Source: Larimichthys crocea (Eukaryota; Chordata; Actinopteri; Sciaenidae). From it: a stretch of 64,000 nucleotides of DNA. Made by a program: the position numbers and the translations under genes. Below are positions 47,837 through 60,000 of this stretch, piece after piece. The DNA is taken from assembly GCF_000972845.2 (NCBI RefSeq), contig NC_040017.1, positions 24,947,606-25,011,605 on the forward strand. Reading direction: 5' to 3'. The stretch's first letter is position 1. Every line of letters begins with the position of its first letter. Under the pieces are notes generated by a model that was not told where the DNA came from, searched no databases, and worked only from the letters and a program-made list of their open reading frames with translations.

Positions 47837-49386
47837 TAGTTGGTTATTTGCCAAGATGTGAACTCTGCACAGTGTTGTTCTAGTTTATATGATAATATAC
47901 CCTTTTTAGACAGTGATTCAAACCAAGCAGGATCGATGTAAGGTCAAATATGTTATCCATCTATCCATTATATCACTTCTCAGCTACATGAGAACCGGTT
48001 CATGTGGTGGAACCAGTTTTATTTCATTGGTTCTAAAATATCAATGCAAACGTGCAAGTGTATGAGCTGAGCTCAGTCCATTGGGACTTGTGTGTGTGAA
48101 CAGACCACAGTACAGAGCGTGGACTGGTACTAGTAAATGTACTGGAGTACTGTGGACGTGCCAGTCAGTGTACTGGACACAAATAACTCCATCATCTCTC
48201 CATACTGGCCTAAGCTCTTTGTGTGTGTTTGGATTTATGTTGGATTAAAAACTTCTTCTTCTACATCGTGTATTGTTCAAATAAATGTGAATGCAGCTGG
48301 TTTCCTTGACATGATACACACATCCATACTTAAACTGGTCTTTAAAAATTGATGCATGTATCTGTCTGAATATGAAAACATGTATTTACCAGACATTCTA
48401 GTTCATGTACCTGATGCATATTTCACTGGACAGGTTCTTAAAAGATTCATTACACAAAATCTAATGTGCTTTGAAAACTCACGCACACTTTTTTGGATCC
48501 ATTCATACACTGATAAAAGGTTCCCCCTGAGTTTTCGTTTAGAGCTCAGCTCAGGTGGCGACGACTACATACATATTCATGTCAGCAGAGGTTTCAAAAG
48601 TCGGTCTGTAATTGTAATATTCATGTAACATTTGTACTTTTTGTGCACAATCAGTAGGACAGCGCACTACCTGGTGGTATTTTAAATAATGGTATTTATA
48701 TTCTTTACACATACAGTATGTGTATGATAATGGGAAGCAGCCAGTGAAACGAAATGAGTCAGACTTTCTCTTAATTAGTTACAAGCATTTGGCATTTCAG
48801 TGACATTTCACTTCTGTTATCACGTCTGTTACGTGGTCTTCAAGGTGAAAGAGATTATTGACTTTTTGAGTGTGTTATCATGAGATAACAATTAAATAAC
48901 ACAGTTTGGAGATGTTACATGTTTTATTGCTCAAGATCATAATTTAAATTAGGATTTAATTATCTGTGAATAGCAGGATTCTGCACTTAATATGTCCTAA
49001 TTTGGTTTCATCACCGAGTCATTCCTCCGGGCCTTCAGAGAAAGTGGAGCCCAATGTGGGGAAATAAAATAAAAAAAGGCAGAAGGTGAAGTAAATAGGC
49101 CTAAACATGTGATAATTTATTAGATCATAAGATAATGGTTTTAGGTCTTGAAGGATAGAGATAGTTAATTAAATCTAATAAGTTTATTAGACGCCAACGT
49201 CACCCTCTGCTTCTGAAAAGCTTTTTAGGTTTTAGGAAAAGCAAATTAAGAGAAACACTTTGAATATCATGAACCTGTCGGTTTTATTGGAGAGGTGGAA
49301 AGTAATTGTTCACATATATAATATCTCTGCACACATTAAAAGTACTACACTAAAAAAAATGCAGATTTGATGAATGATTTTAGGTC
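47837..49386. other. Non-coding stretch with one interrupted frame
   Basis: From 48,137 to 48,628 a plus-strand frame of 164 codons is broken by a single TGA at 48,350. The encoded residues match nothing known and show no clear codon bias. The rest is A+T-rich single-copy sequence. The right end borders the 3' end of the minus-strand gene candidate. Confidence 0.4.
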
Positions 49387-49392
49387 TTTATT
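49387..49392 (-). terminator. Polyadenylation signal AATAAA
   Basis: On the minus strand AATAAA begins 60 bases after the stop codon of the frame at 49,453-49,893. It is followed within 40 bases by a T-rich run and then GTGTGCAGAG-like sequence, the normal arrangement for vertebrate cleavage and polyadenylation. The hexamer alone is common in A+T-rich DNA; the spacing is what makes it credible. Confidence 0.5.
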
Positions 49393-49452
49393 GTCAGAAC
49401 GATGTAGGTTGTTGTGGGCAGTTATAGCACAGTATTCAGTAACAGCTCGGTG

Positions 49453-49893
49453 TCAGCTGAAATGGGAATATGTAACATTGGTTAGAATAATATTTGTCTC
49501 TTCCTTAGACCAGCTCTTGTCTGTCTTTTGAAAGGTTGCTGAGCATAATATCAGTCGGCTGTTTTCTTGAATGTGACTGTATTCTTGGAGATTTATGACT
49601 CCCACTGTCCCCTTGAAGTCTGTATAATAGTAATTGTGTACAGATTTGCACGCCATTGGCATGTCACTTCCCCAGAAATAATCTCCTAAAACCCGGCCAC
49701 AGTCGGACTGACAGCACGTGACAGCTAAACATGAGTTATCCGTGTATTTGAGGGTGTGAATGCCTTCGACTTTGACAGCAATACATTTTGGATATGATGT
49801 GTAATAAGGTTTATGACGAACAAAGTGGAAGTCATCAAGGATTCTTGCAAAAACACACAAATTTAGATTGTCAAACTGCCTCCTCAGAAACAT
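49453..49893 (-). CDS. LCCL-like cysteine-rich protein, last coding exon
   Basis: This frame of 146 codons (ATG at 49,893 preceded by an in-frame TAA) is the best candidate for a host gene. Residues 37-128 show the layout of an LCCL domain: C37, then CLAVTC and a C-x3-C pair (C61, C65; family 'vtCPxxC'), a V-x-G step (V68, G70), ACKSVH with C82 and H86 (family 'iC.AavH'), GTVGVI at 95-100 (family 'gG.v.V'), and a closing ATFQ (family 'gsF.f'). Extracellular LCCL domains occur in cochlin and secreted CRISP-like proteins, where they bind other molecules. The stretch between the second and third cysteine blocks is about three residues shorter than in cochlin, and the NG after the third block is not kept. 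An N-glycosylation site NVT is at 139. The true exon may begin at 49,875 or 49,845, after an acceptor. No complete gene of known identity was recognised. Confidence 0.5.
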   Translation of the reverse strand: MFLRRQFDNLNLCVFARILDDFHFVRHKPYYTSYPKCIAVKVEGIHTLKYTDNSCLAVTCCQSDCGRVLGDYFWGSDMPMACKSVHNYYYTDFKGTVGVINLQEYSHIQENSRLILCSATFQKTDKSWSKEETNIILTNVTYSHFS

Positions 49894-50017
49894 TTATAAC
49901 ATATTCGCAGTGGTGTAATCCTGATGTGACACAAATAATGCATGACAGAAAGTAGATCAGCAGAATGCTGCACCAAACACACACAGGGGGAATAACATCA
50001 TGTATTTTTGAACATAC

Positions 50018-50071
50018 ATGCAAGAAGACACAAATTAAAGATACACAGGCGGACAGACAGCGGATTCCCAT
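50018..50071 (-). CDS. Possible signal-peptide exon of the LCCL-like gene
   Basis: ATG at 50,071 opens a hydrophobic, cysteine-bearing start (MGIRCLSACVSLICVFLH) that looks like a secretion signal. It ends at a good donor, CAT|GTATGT at 50,017, in phase 0. Joining to the phase-0 acceptor GGCAG| at 49,876 would leave an intron of 142 bases, a normal size for a small fish intron, and would put a signal peptide before the cysteine-rich part. The pyrimidine tract before that acceptor is poor. The better-looking acceptor at 49,846 (tttttgcaag) is out of phase. The exon is therefore an inference, and the unspliced frame reads on to 49,871 by chance or otherwise. Confidence 0.25.
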
Positions 50072-50883
50072 TTACAATATGAAAGGGGTGACTAAGTGAC
50101 TAAATGCAGTCGACATTAAAACATAAAAAGCAATGCATGTAAGCGACATTCTGCTTTAGCACACACTGCACAACAAATTGAAGTCTGCATCCTGTAGGAC
50201 AGTGTAATCTGTGTAGTTTCAGAGATTGCTGTGCTTACTGAGACAGCACAATCTTTTTTCCATTTTTCTCTGTTTTTGCTATTATGTTCACAGAGCATGT
50301 GTTACATGTAGATTAAGATCCAATTTAAATTTAATTGCATGTTTTTCTGTTTACATCTTCTCTGTAAATCATTGGCCCCGTGGAACAACCTCAAAGACAC
50401 CCAAACGATACTGAGAGTAATACCAGTTCTGATATTTTGCTCATTAACACAGTACCACATTTGGACACACACATTGCTTTACTTTGTACGTTGTCAGTAA
50501 TGACATTAACAGTATGAAATAACACCTATGGAAATATGTGGTAAACAAAAATAGTGTAAACTAATCCAAATATGTTTTATATTTTAGGTTGTTCAAAGCA
50601 GGTTCCAGTTTTGCACACTTTCAAATATTCCCTCCATGAGCTTCCTGAGATAGTCACCTGGAATGGTTTTCAATGAACAGGTGTACCTTGTCAAAAGTTG
50701 TTCATGCCTTATAATGTGTCCGAGACCATCAGCTCTGTTGTTCAGAGGTAGTGTCGGCATACAGAAAGACATGAAGGTCAAACTTTGAATGTGTCGCCAA
50801 AAACGCCAACTGACTCTGAGGTCCAAAAATTATCCCTGCCGCAGAGGATAAGTTGTTACAGTCTACCAGACTCACTCACTTCA
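50072..50883. other. Non-coding stretch upstream of the minus-strand gene candidate
   Basis: On the minus strand a TTTTTATG-like A+T-rich box lies about 60 bases before the ATG at 50,071, which might serve as a TATA element. A second hydrophobic short frame starts with ATG at about 50,149. Near 50,376-50,392 a WNNL-like word resembles LINE carboxy-termini, but the match is too short to call. Confidence 0.35.
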
Positions 50884-51497
50884 GATCAGAGCCATCAATG
50901 CTTCACTGAGTTTAAGTAGCAGACACATCTCAACATCTGTACTTTGGTCTGAAGAGTCTTTGATTCCAGCTGTGTCTTTGTGAGACAAAGAGAAGGTGAA
51001 TGGATGGTATCTGCATGTGTGGTTCCCACCGTGATTCATAGAGGAGAAGGTGGCAGCGCTTAGTATATGTGTGAGTGGTTCCATTTATTATCAAGCCAGG
51101 AAGACATCAGCAATAAGCTATTATTGGTTTATTTATTTAATATTCATTAGTGTAGCTCTTTTTTTTTTTCACTGCAAAATGGTAAAATTAATTGTAACTG
51201 AAGATTCACTTTTACAAAGCCTTAACTTTCAGAGTCCAGTAAGTTTAACAATTCTGGTTGTTTTTGTTCCATTTTAATAAAAACAAATAATTTAGCAGTG
51301 AGGTCACCTGATTGGACTGCTTGGAGTGGTTCTCACAAAAGCTCAGGGTTGTTATTTTATCCACAGTAATTACAGGAGCCAAATAGGTCAAGCACTTTCA
51401 GTGAACTCTTAGAACTCAGTCCCCAATTTGCACAGCAGTCAAACAGCCAATAATCCAGCCCACTCCCCAAAGCCCACTCCAACAAAACAACATGAGG
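50884..51497 (+). repeat. Tandem duplication, first unit
   Basis: From 'gatcagagccatcaatgctt' to 'acaaaacaacatgaggtaca', this unit is repeated in the same order by 51,508-52,296. Shared landmarks are the Tc1-like piece, 'gacatcagcaataagct', 'tggtttatttatttaatatt', 'ttaataaaaacaaataattt', 'cacagtaattacaggagcca' and 'ctcagtccccaatttgcac'. The two units are clearly diverged by substitutions and by several insertions and deletions, so the duplication is old. The unit includes non-transposon sequence, so it is not simply two insertions. Confidence 0.85.
50890..51062 (+). pseudogene. Tc1/mariner transposase remnant in first unit
   Basis: The plus strand has 'agtagcagacacatctcaac', 'tactttggtctgaagagtct' and 'agaaggtgaatggatggtat', matching the part of Tc1-type transposase genes around the 'LWSDES.FE.FG' block and 'REGERMVS.CMVPTVKH'. 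Encoded traces include EGEWMVSACVVPTV in one frame. The region between 50,935 and 50,940 lacks about 85 bases present in the second unit, and stops are present. It is a fragment without the terminal inverted repeats. Confidence 0.75.
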
Positions 51498-51507
51498 TAC
51501 ACCATCA

Positions 51508-52296
51508 TAGAGCCATAAATGCTTCACAGAGTTAAAGTAGCAGACACATCTCTACATTAACTGCTCAGAGGAGACTGAATCAAGTCTTCATGGTCAAAGA
51601 AACCACTACTGAGTGAGAACAACAACAACAAGAAAACTATTGGACCTGTAAAAGTCTGGGCTTTGGTCTGATGAGTCCAGATTTGATATTTTTGGTTCCA
51701 GCTGTGTCTTTGTGAGACAAAGAGAACAAGTGAATGGATGGTATCTGCATGAGTGGTTCCCACTGTAAAGGAGTGTTAATCTACAAAATGAAAAAGAATT
51801 AACATTGAATGATACTGAACCTCATGTTGCTCCCAACAAGTTAGTTTTGAATGGATGAGCTTAGTGTTATTATGAACACTTTGGATAGGATCCTTGCATG
51901 GCAGCTCTACCATTAATGTATGTGTGAGACATCAGCAATAAGCTTTAATTGGTTTATTTATTTAATATTCATCAATCTAGCTCTAGTTTTGAATGCAAAA
52001 TGATAAAATGAATTGGGTTCGCTTTCACAAAGTAAACAATTCTGGTTGTGTTTTCTCCATTTTAATAAAAACAAATAATTTAACATGTAGGTCACCTGAT
52101 TAAGTGGTTCTTACAAAAGCTTTCTTATTATTAGAGTTATTATTTTAGCCACAGTAATTACAGGAGCCAATCAGGTCAGAACTGCATCAAACACTTTCCA
52201 TGACCTCCTACAACTCAGTCCCCAATTTGCACGACAGCCAAACAGCCAATAACTCAGCAGCCAAAGACCACTCCAACAAAACAACATGAGGTACAT
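51508..52296 (+). repeat. Tandem duplication, second unit
   Basis: Starts 'atagagccataaatgcttca' and ends 'acaaaacaacatgaggtaca'. It is longer than the first unit because it keeps more of the transposase remnant and has about 150 bases (roughly 51,775-51,912) with no counterpart in the first unit. Confidence 0.85.
51520..51776 (+). pseudogene. Tc1/mariner transposase remnant in second unit
   Basis: Blocks in Tc1 order: 'agtagcagacacatctctac', 'ctcagaggagactgaatcaa', 'gtcttcatggtcaaagaaac', 'agtctgggctttggtctgat', 'gagtccagatttgatatttt', 'tgtctttgtgagacaaagag' and 'tggtatctgcatgagtggtt'. In the intact family this covers the end of the DNA-binding part and the first catalytic aspartate block (LWSDES). 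Encoded residues here read as broken pieces (for example VFMVKETTTE) with stops and deletions, and no DDE triad can be assembled. Terminal inverted repeats were not found. Confidence 0.8.
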
Positions 52297-53844
52297 CACT
52301 CGCCGTGCATTTAATGATTTTGCTGCTGCATGAATTATATTTGATCCACTCTACATCTTCTTAATCTCATCTACAGCAGTCAAGCACTCGAGAAAGACAA
52401 GAACACTCATTTGGCATTGCTTACATAACATAAAACAAGAAGCTCAAAGTTAAAACTAAACAGCTGAGCGATTCCTAACCTAATCAACAAAGCAAATTTA
52501 TCTTAGTCCGATCTAAGTCCATTATCAGCATGAAGCTAACAACAGCTGCTCTGTTGTAATGGAAATCTTAATTACACACATTAATTATGCCGGGATGAAT
52601 GCAAGAGAAATTATATATAAGCCATTATCATCAAAATCAATTGAACCATGCAAGACATAATGGACTCTTGCATTACATACAGAAATATGCTAAACTTTCA
52701 GCTAAATTTGTTTTACATAGAACCCCGTGGAGAAGACAAAAGGCCCCCTGAAGACTCAGGCCCGAGCTTGGTTTCTATCAGTCTTCACCTTCGCCCATGA
52801 TGGGATTTTTATCTGGAGGCCTGAGGGAGGGATCTGTTTGAATAGATTCTGGACAGGCCCTGAGATAGCCTGCTATTACCACCACCCAGCACCGCAACAA
52901 CCATCAATCTCTGCAAGTTTCTCTGTTTACACACAGGACAGCACAACAGTCATGAGTCATTGCCGCTTTGGATGCAGTTAGAGTGGAATGATGTTTCTCC
53001 ACCTCCTCTGCCCGGACGCTCCTAATCAAGCTCTGCGGTGGATGTACTGTCAGTGACAGGAGTATCTCACAGACCTTGTGGAGAACAGACGATATCCAAC
53101 CAGTTATTACACCCAACATTGTTTCTCTGATTGCAATCACATGTCCTGGCTTTGTCTATCACGAGCACCAAGGCTCACAGATCTTTGTGATTTGACGCTT
53201 CTTTACAAAGATGTCAGATGCACCAAGTCTGTGTGATTTCCCACTCCGGCTACAGTGCCATCCCAATTCATTTTCTATAATGGTAGAAGATTGCTGGGCC
53301 TCTACAATGTAACCCTGATGAGACGGGTTAGAGGGTGTGCACCTTCGGGGAGCAATCTTTTCTTTTTTTTTCTTTCCTTTTTTTGTCCTGATTCCAACAA
53401 TGTGTTTCTGAAATCCATACAGAAGAAAACACATCGATTTTGTTGATGATTTATTTAGATAAATTATTGAGAGAACACTGGAGAAATAGAAAAAAAAACA
53501 GACAGTCAGTCATGCAGACACAGACAGCCCAATGCTGCATCCCACTGAGCGATAGATTACCATTACTTCACAAGGAAGAAAGCAACATATTGCCCCCGGT
53601 ATTTTAATTAATTTCGTTTACCTATGTTGTGATTGCCATGCTGCTTTTGTTGGCAATTCACCATACAATAATCATATCAGAAATCTGACAATTCATGTGG
53701 AAACAAAGCTCGGTGGGAGATGAGAGATGAGAGCAAATGACAGCAGAGCACAGACATTGATTTGAAATGAAGAAACATGTTTAAGACAATCAGTTTAGGT
53801 CTCTCTTCTTGTGGCTGACCCCTCTTCTTTCTTTTATATTAGAT
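52297..53844. other. Non-coding stretch, no gene recognised
   Basis: The block 52,550-52,690 contains several TTAATTA/CATTAATTATG words in otherwise non-repetitive sequence and may be conserved. T-rich tracts lie near 53,360-53,385. The frames at 52,727-53,140 on both strands show no known motif. Confidence 0.45.
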
Positions 53845-54095
53845 AGGAATAGATTCAACTTGACTGTACAGCACAGAGAGTGCACAGAAGTGCTAAAAGC
53901 TTTGAAATGCACAGCGATTCATGAATATGCTAAGATACATACAATATAAACAGTATTAACAGTGTGAACAAAGTGAAATAATGAAATGAATAAGGCATAT
54001 GCAGCACGTGCAACAGGAAATATCAGGTATGAGTGTCAAAATACAAAGTGTGTGGTAGTGCAAATGTTGGAAGGAAGGTGTGAGTGCCTGCGATG
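53845..54095. repeat. Probable retroposon-derived repeat
   Basis: Blocks 'agattcaacttgactgtaca', 'gcacagagagtgcacagaag', 'atacatacaatataaacagt' and 'gtgtggtagtgcaaatgttg' resemble from memory a common fish repeat that usually begins with a TTTATTGTCATTGTAC-like segment. The copy is strongly diverged, so the assignment is tentative. Confidence 0.35.
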
Positions 54096-57000
54096 GAGCG
54101 GGAGACAAAAGTTCAGTTTAGCAAGGTGACAGCTGAATTTCTTGTATCCGTGGTCTCATTTTCAAAAGTCCTGAATGAACAGACTCTCATGTTTCACTGT
54201 ATTTAAAGGCTTTTTCTAAAACACTAATTTTTGTTTTAACCACCATGTTGATTTCTGATACCTGCAGCAACATTAACGTCACTTTATTGGCCAGAAACAT
54301 GCACGGTCCAACAATCAGAGAAATATGCAATTAGAACTGATTATCTAAAAGTGCAAACAAAGAAGAACTTTTAAATTACAATCCAAACTGTTGTGCTTGA
54401 CCACTCTCAGGTACAAATCTCTTGTACCTACCATATCGATACTTGCAGTATCCAATACAACGAGTAATTTAATGGGGAGCTTTGTCGTCTGATCATTTGA
54501 CCAAATGTTTACCTAACTCCAGGATCAAAGAATAGGTAATCATGTAGAAATAAAGAAGGAAAAGAGAAATATTCATTGAGAATAATATCAGATGACAACT
54601 CACTGTGCAGTCCCGGCGCAATTAAAGACATTAAACCTCAGCAGTGCAGGTAGCAGAGGCTTTGAGTGAGTACTGTGACTTTGACATAGTCTCTGCTACA
54701 GTAAAGTCACAGTGTGAATAAGTGCCATATTTGAGTCAAGTACAATACACCGTTTGGGACTGTAGTGATTATTTTTCTAGCTGACCTGTGGATGGTGCTG
54801 CATGGATAGTTTTTATAGTGATTTTGCAGATTTCGTACAGTATACTGTGTGAAAAATGCAGACTGGGTAATTAATTTGAAGATTTTACTTCTTTTTTTTT
54901 TAGGTGTTTTTCTTTTTTCCAGCTTCATGGTTCAGCGGTGATACTTAAGTATGTTGAATGCCACAGAATAACTGAGCCTGGAGGCTCCAGCAAAGGTGTG
55001 CTGTGGGACTGAAAGGTTTTGATTACTGTCTAATCTGCTGAATATAAATTAGAATTAAAGAGGAATATTGCAACATGAATATCATGTCTTTTAAAAGACC
55101 TGTTTTTTTATTGGCTGGCTATTCCTACGCAGTGACTTAATTTATATTAAAACCATTTGAATTATGTGTCTCGTAAAAATGAGGCTGTTAAATATTCTCT
55201 GAGTTCAGCTAAAAACACACTGACACACTTTCCCTTTGTACAATGCCGAATAAATTTCTACACATTATTGACACTCACACTCAGTGGAAGCATCATAATC
55301 TTCATCTCGTGCTCCAAATAATTCCCATCATAAGTGACGTTTGTACATTATGTATCGTGCCTTTCCTAATTGCTGCAGTTTGTTCCCAGCAGGAAGAGGA
55401 GAGAAAGCCAGCGCTGCTTTTTTAAATCACTCCAGGCAATGACTGCGGCTCATTATGCAGAAGAAAGCAAATAATATCTAATGATTCTCAAAACAAAACC
55501 GACACTGAACATGATGGCATTATATTTAGGTCTTTTCTCGACATCTTCAGCTCCAACTGAATCTAATTTATGGCTAATTTATGCAAATCATGTGCCCTCT
55601 GTAAACTGTAACAAATGAACTCTGCTGCCCACGACGCCTCTCCGCCTTTTCTCTTCTTTTCATTGATTATTTCAATGTGACTTTTCAGTTTCTGAATCTA
55701 ATTAATTTTCACCAGCTCATACAGTCTGGTTTGTGTCTTGCAGCAAAATAATTTGGAACCATACGGTCTTTATTATGCACTTGAACCAATCCAGTCTGTT
55801 ATTTATCAGTTTTAGGGGTATGAATGCACATTTAAAATTCACATTTACAGTAAGTGTGACACACTTTACAACTAATCTTCATATTGGAAGCTCATTCAGG
55901 CAATTCGAAAGTGCATAATTGTCTTTAAAAGAATGAAATAAACATGAGGTGAGCCATTATCAGGGAGATGTTAGGTGACAACGAAGTACTCGCTCCTTGA
56001 TTTGTTGCTATATGACTATACATTAGCACAATGCTGCTGTTTTCTAGTTGTTTAAAAAAAAAGCTCTAAAAGCTTCTGCAGAGCATTTGTTTCATTTTTT
56101 GTTAGCCCAAAGAGAGAGAGAGCCTCCTGCTTTGTTTAGAGAAAGCTGCACTGAAGAGGCAGTTTGCTCTAAATCTCCAAATTAAAGTAATATTTGGTTC
56201 AAAAGTCACATGTTGTTGCTTCAAATTAGAATTTACCAAAATTCGGTGAAAAACACGAAGATAGTTTAACTTTTAATGGGGCTGCGTTCATAAAATAAAG
56301 GTTAAAGAAAGGTTAAACAAAAGTAATCTAACAAACTTATTATCGTTTCAGCGCAGAGACGCTCCATTTTACAATGCCCTGTGAAACGGTCACAGACTGA
56401 TAGACTAATTTTCCCCTGCTGATTCTTTTTTCCCTCCCCTGTTACTATTTTTGAAGGCTGTCCCATCTGGCTTCTCTTCACAACAATATTGCCAAATGAA
56501 CTTTCATTTCCTCTGTTGTTAAATAGAAATGAATCTGCTCTCCTTCACAGGTGGGAGGCACACTTAATTGACTCGTGTTAACATCTTTCCATGCCTTGTA
56601 CACCTGGTCTCTTTCTATATGCACATTTTATCAATGCGTTTCATTCCAATCTGTTGATTTGACAGTTTACCCACTGATGGACAATCAAATCACATCAACG
56701 CGCCGTTCCAGCTCCGGATTTGCATGCAAGGTTGAATTATTTGGTTCAGGAAAAGCTTGTGAGCCGAAATATATTCATGTGTGTTATAGTACACAGGCTG
56801 GATGGCAGTGTGATTTATAGTTTGTGAAGTGTTAAAGTGACGACCTTCAAAGTTCCACATCAGGCAAAAAAAACAAAACAAAAAACTGAGATGAGTCTAA
56901 TTTGTGCTCCAGTGTTCTGAAAAGCTAAGGCACAGGGAAAAAAACCCCCTGCAACATTCATTTTTGATTGACTATCTGTATATCACGGGTCTTCAGAATG

Positions 57001-60000
57001 AACGCCAATTTCATCTCATCTATTGCCTGACAGAACTTAAATTGGATCCCAAAGAGAATAACATGACAGAAATGAAATCAACATTTCCATTTTCTACGCC
57101 CATCGTAGTTGTTGATTCAATGACTAAAGAAGTAGTTTTTTATTCAAAATTGCAGGGAAATAGTTGGAAAACTTTCCAGACCGAATTTCAGATAGCTTTC
57201 CACGGAAACGTCGTGTGCTCAGCAGTTATTCACAACTGTTATCACAAATGTGAGACAATGTCTGAGTTGAGCTGGAAAGGCTCATCACTTTTCTTGATGC
57301 CGGTTTGTGTTCTGCATAACCAAATATTTACTACTCCTCCTCTTCAGTTTCCCTCCTGTAAGGATATTTTAACAACCTGCCAGTTCTTCTGGAACAAGAA
57401 CCCCTTTATGTAGATTCCAGGTAATTTTAATAATCTGTACTGCAGAGCCATGACAATTACTGCACAATGCACGAGAAACTGATTTATATAATAAAGTACC
57501 CCCTTATTTCCTACACAATTAACCTTGGGCTAATGCTAATTTAAGCCTCCAGTGCCCACAAGATACTTTGTGGAAATGATGGGTAAACAGAGGAGGGCCA
57601 AGAGCACAGAACTGTAAAGATTCAAGACTAAAGAAACATGCATATGCAGCTTTTTACAGCCCCTGAGTATACTGTGTTCTGTATTATACATCTCAGGCAT
57701 GGTGAACAAATTAGCATATGCATGAGTCTATTGTCAACCCCCACAATCATCTATAATTGGATGTGGACACACCCCTGTACATCATTATATGGACAACACA
57801 GATTTATTCTGGCTTTGATCCGATGCAGCCTACAGTAAATACACTAAAAATGAATACTTCACTGATGATGGCAGAATTTATGCTCTAATGTGCATCTTTT
57901 TTTGAGTGATGTAACTATTGTTCAAATCATTTAATAGTCACTGAATCTTTAAAAATGCTGCGTGAAGCATCAAATGGTGTTTGGGTAACACAATAACTAA
58001 AAACACTAACTAACTTACTAACTGTAATTAGTAGGGAATCAGTAATGAATGAGGTACTGCTCACTGGTTGCTTGCCATGAAGTATGTGGCTGGTTAGAGC
58101 GTACTTATGGAGCCAGAAGATAATTACCACAAGACCATGGAAAAGACTTGACGGCTGCTGACAGCGCCTTCTCTCTCTTTAGAGGAAAAAGTCAAAGGTG
58201 ATGTAATCGTGTCCATGGCTGCGCGTGCTGTCACAACACTGCAAATTAGCACTAATTGCAGATCCAGATGTTCATGTTTTCTCACATTTAGCTGAAGAGG
58301 AAAAAAAAAACTCTAATAACTCGAGTATGAAAATATAGCTTTGCTCCCATCAGGAGCTTTATTCAAGTTGATTAAACGATTGTGATCTCACATTGTCGTT
58401 CATTGTATGGAACAGCGTGACCAGATTAACATGATGATAAATGTGCTAATATTAGTCAAAGCAATGTTAAATGTTTCTTTTTAAAACTGTGGATTGTTCG
58501 TGTAGTATTTCATCCCTCTAGATGATCTAGGAGATGAGTCACTGATGAAAGAAGCTACGTCCTTTGAAAGTTATCTGTGTTCCCTCAGTGGCACGTTACA
58601 CAACATCGATTGGCCTAAGCATGTTCCTTACGCAATAAAGATCTCTGTGGATACATTGATTTTAGTCAAGAATGAAACACAAAGCCTACAAATCACTTCT
58701 GTCCACACGTTACTGCTGAAACATTTGAAAATCAACACCTGCTCTGACTTAACTCATGAGTTTGCTCTCTTACTTAGGAGGCACGTTCTCCACAAGGACA
58801 CGAGTATCGACTTGTGTTCTTGATAATTACCTTTTATCTCGAACAGTAGGCTGCACAAGGAGCTATTAAAATTGATTTAATTACTATTAAAGTAGGATTA
58901 GAAGATGCAAGGACTAGAAAAGGTCGTAATCTACCTTGAACATCTATCCATGTGAAGGATACGGCCTCTTTTTCTTGTACTGCGCTCACATCAACACGTT
59001 GAGGCTTCCCTCAGCATTGCTTATGCTACGCTTTCTTCTTTGTGAGTGCCCGCAGTGTTTGTGCATTGTACTTTCAGCTAGTACAAAGCACAGCAGGCAA
59101 ATGTATGAGGCTGATAATAAACCTGAGAAGTGTGAGTATGATACAGTATGAGAACGCTCCAAGAAATCTTATTTGTGCTTTTCATGCCCTAAGCTTCTTG
59201 TCTAATCTATCCCACTTGACGTGTAGGTGTGTATGCGTGTGAAATATGCTTTTCTTCCATGGCAAGGATTCCATATTGTTCTTGCCAACGGGAAGGAGAA
59301 AATGTTTGACAAGATTTGGCACGATGTTCTGAAAGCCAAGCACCTACAAAGCAGAGAAGAAGAAGAAGAATGAAGAGCAGTGTTGCTGTGAGCATTCTGT
59401 GGCTTTGTACGCACCATGACATCATCATTTCATGGTTATGAGCAATTATGTCAGTCACAATGCAGACGTGAGTAGATGTCATGACCCTCAGAAGATTGCG
59501 GTGTCTCCAGGGGAGCCTTCAGGAACCAGACAAAAGATGCTAGACCGCCCTCTCCTTCAGCAAATCAAAATCCCCAATTCTCATGACTGGTGTACGTTCC
59601 CCAGATACATATACACTATACTTAGTCCCCCATCCTCGTCTTCTCGTCCAGCATAATTAGTATATTTTATTGTCTATTATACTGAGATGATGAAACCACA
59701 ATGAAAAAGCCATAACACCATAAAATGCGAAGCCACCTACCGAGGAAAATTGTCAATCCACATTTTCAGATGAGACCTCTGCAGAAATACTTAAGAGCAA
59801 TGTTCATGCTGAGAGTTATTTTTTTACATTATACATAGCCTGTTATTTATAATTAACAGGTTGTTTCTTTGGATTACTTTTGCTTGGGTTAAAGTGCATG
59901 CTTAGATGTAGGCGACACATGCAGAAGGAGTGATTTAGCAAATTAATTATCTCTTTTCGTTCAAAGTTAGAGTCAAAGAGGCTCTACACAGGTCAGCCAG

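Noticed and set aside
48137..48628. A 164-codon plus-strand frame interrupted by one TGA, possibly a pseudogene or selenocysteine gene
   Set aside because: No recognisable motif on either side of the TGA, no visible selenocysteine-insertion hairpin, and no conserved context. Most likely chance.
50280..50414. A possible LINE carboxy-terminus (WNNL-like word near 50,380)
   Set aside because: Only a handful of residues fit and the preceding conserved residues do not line up in any frame.
57181..57260. VCSAVIH in the 169-residue frame, resembling the LCCL IC.AaiH block
   Set aside because: The preceding cysteine pair and the following glycine-valine block of LCCL are absent, so the likeness is accidental.
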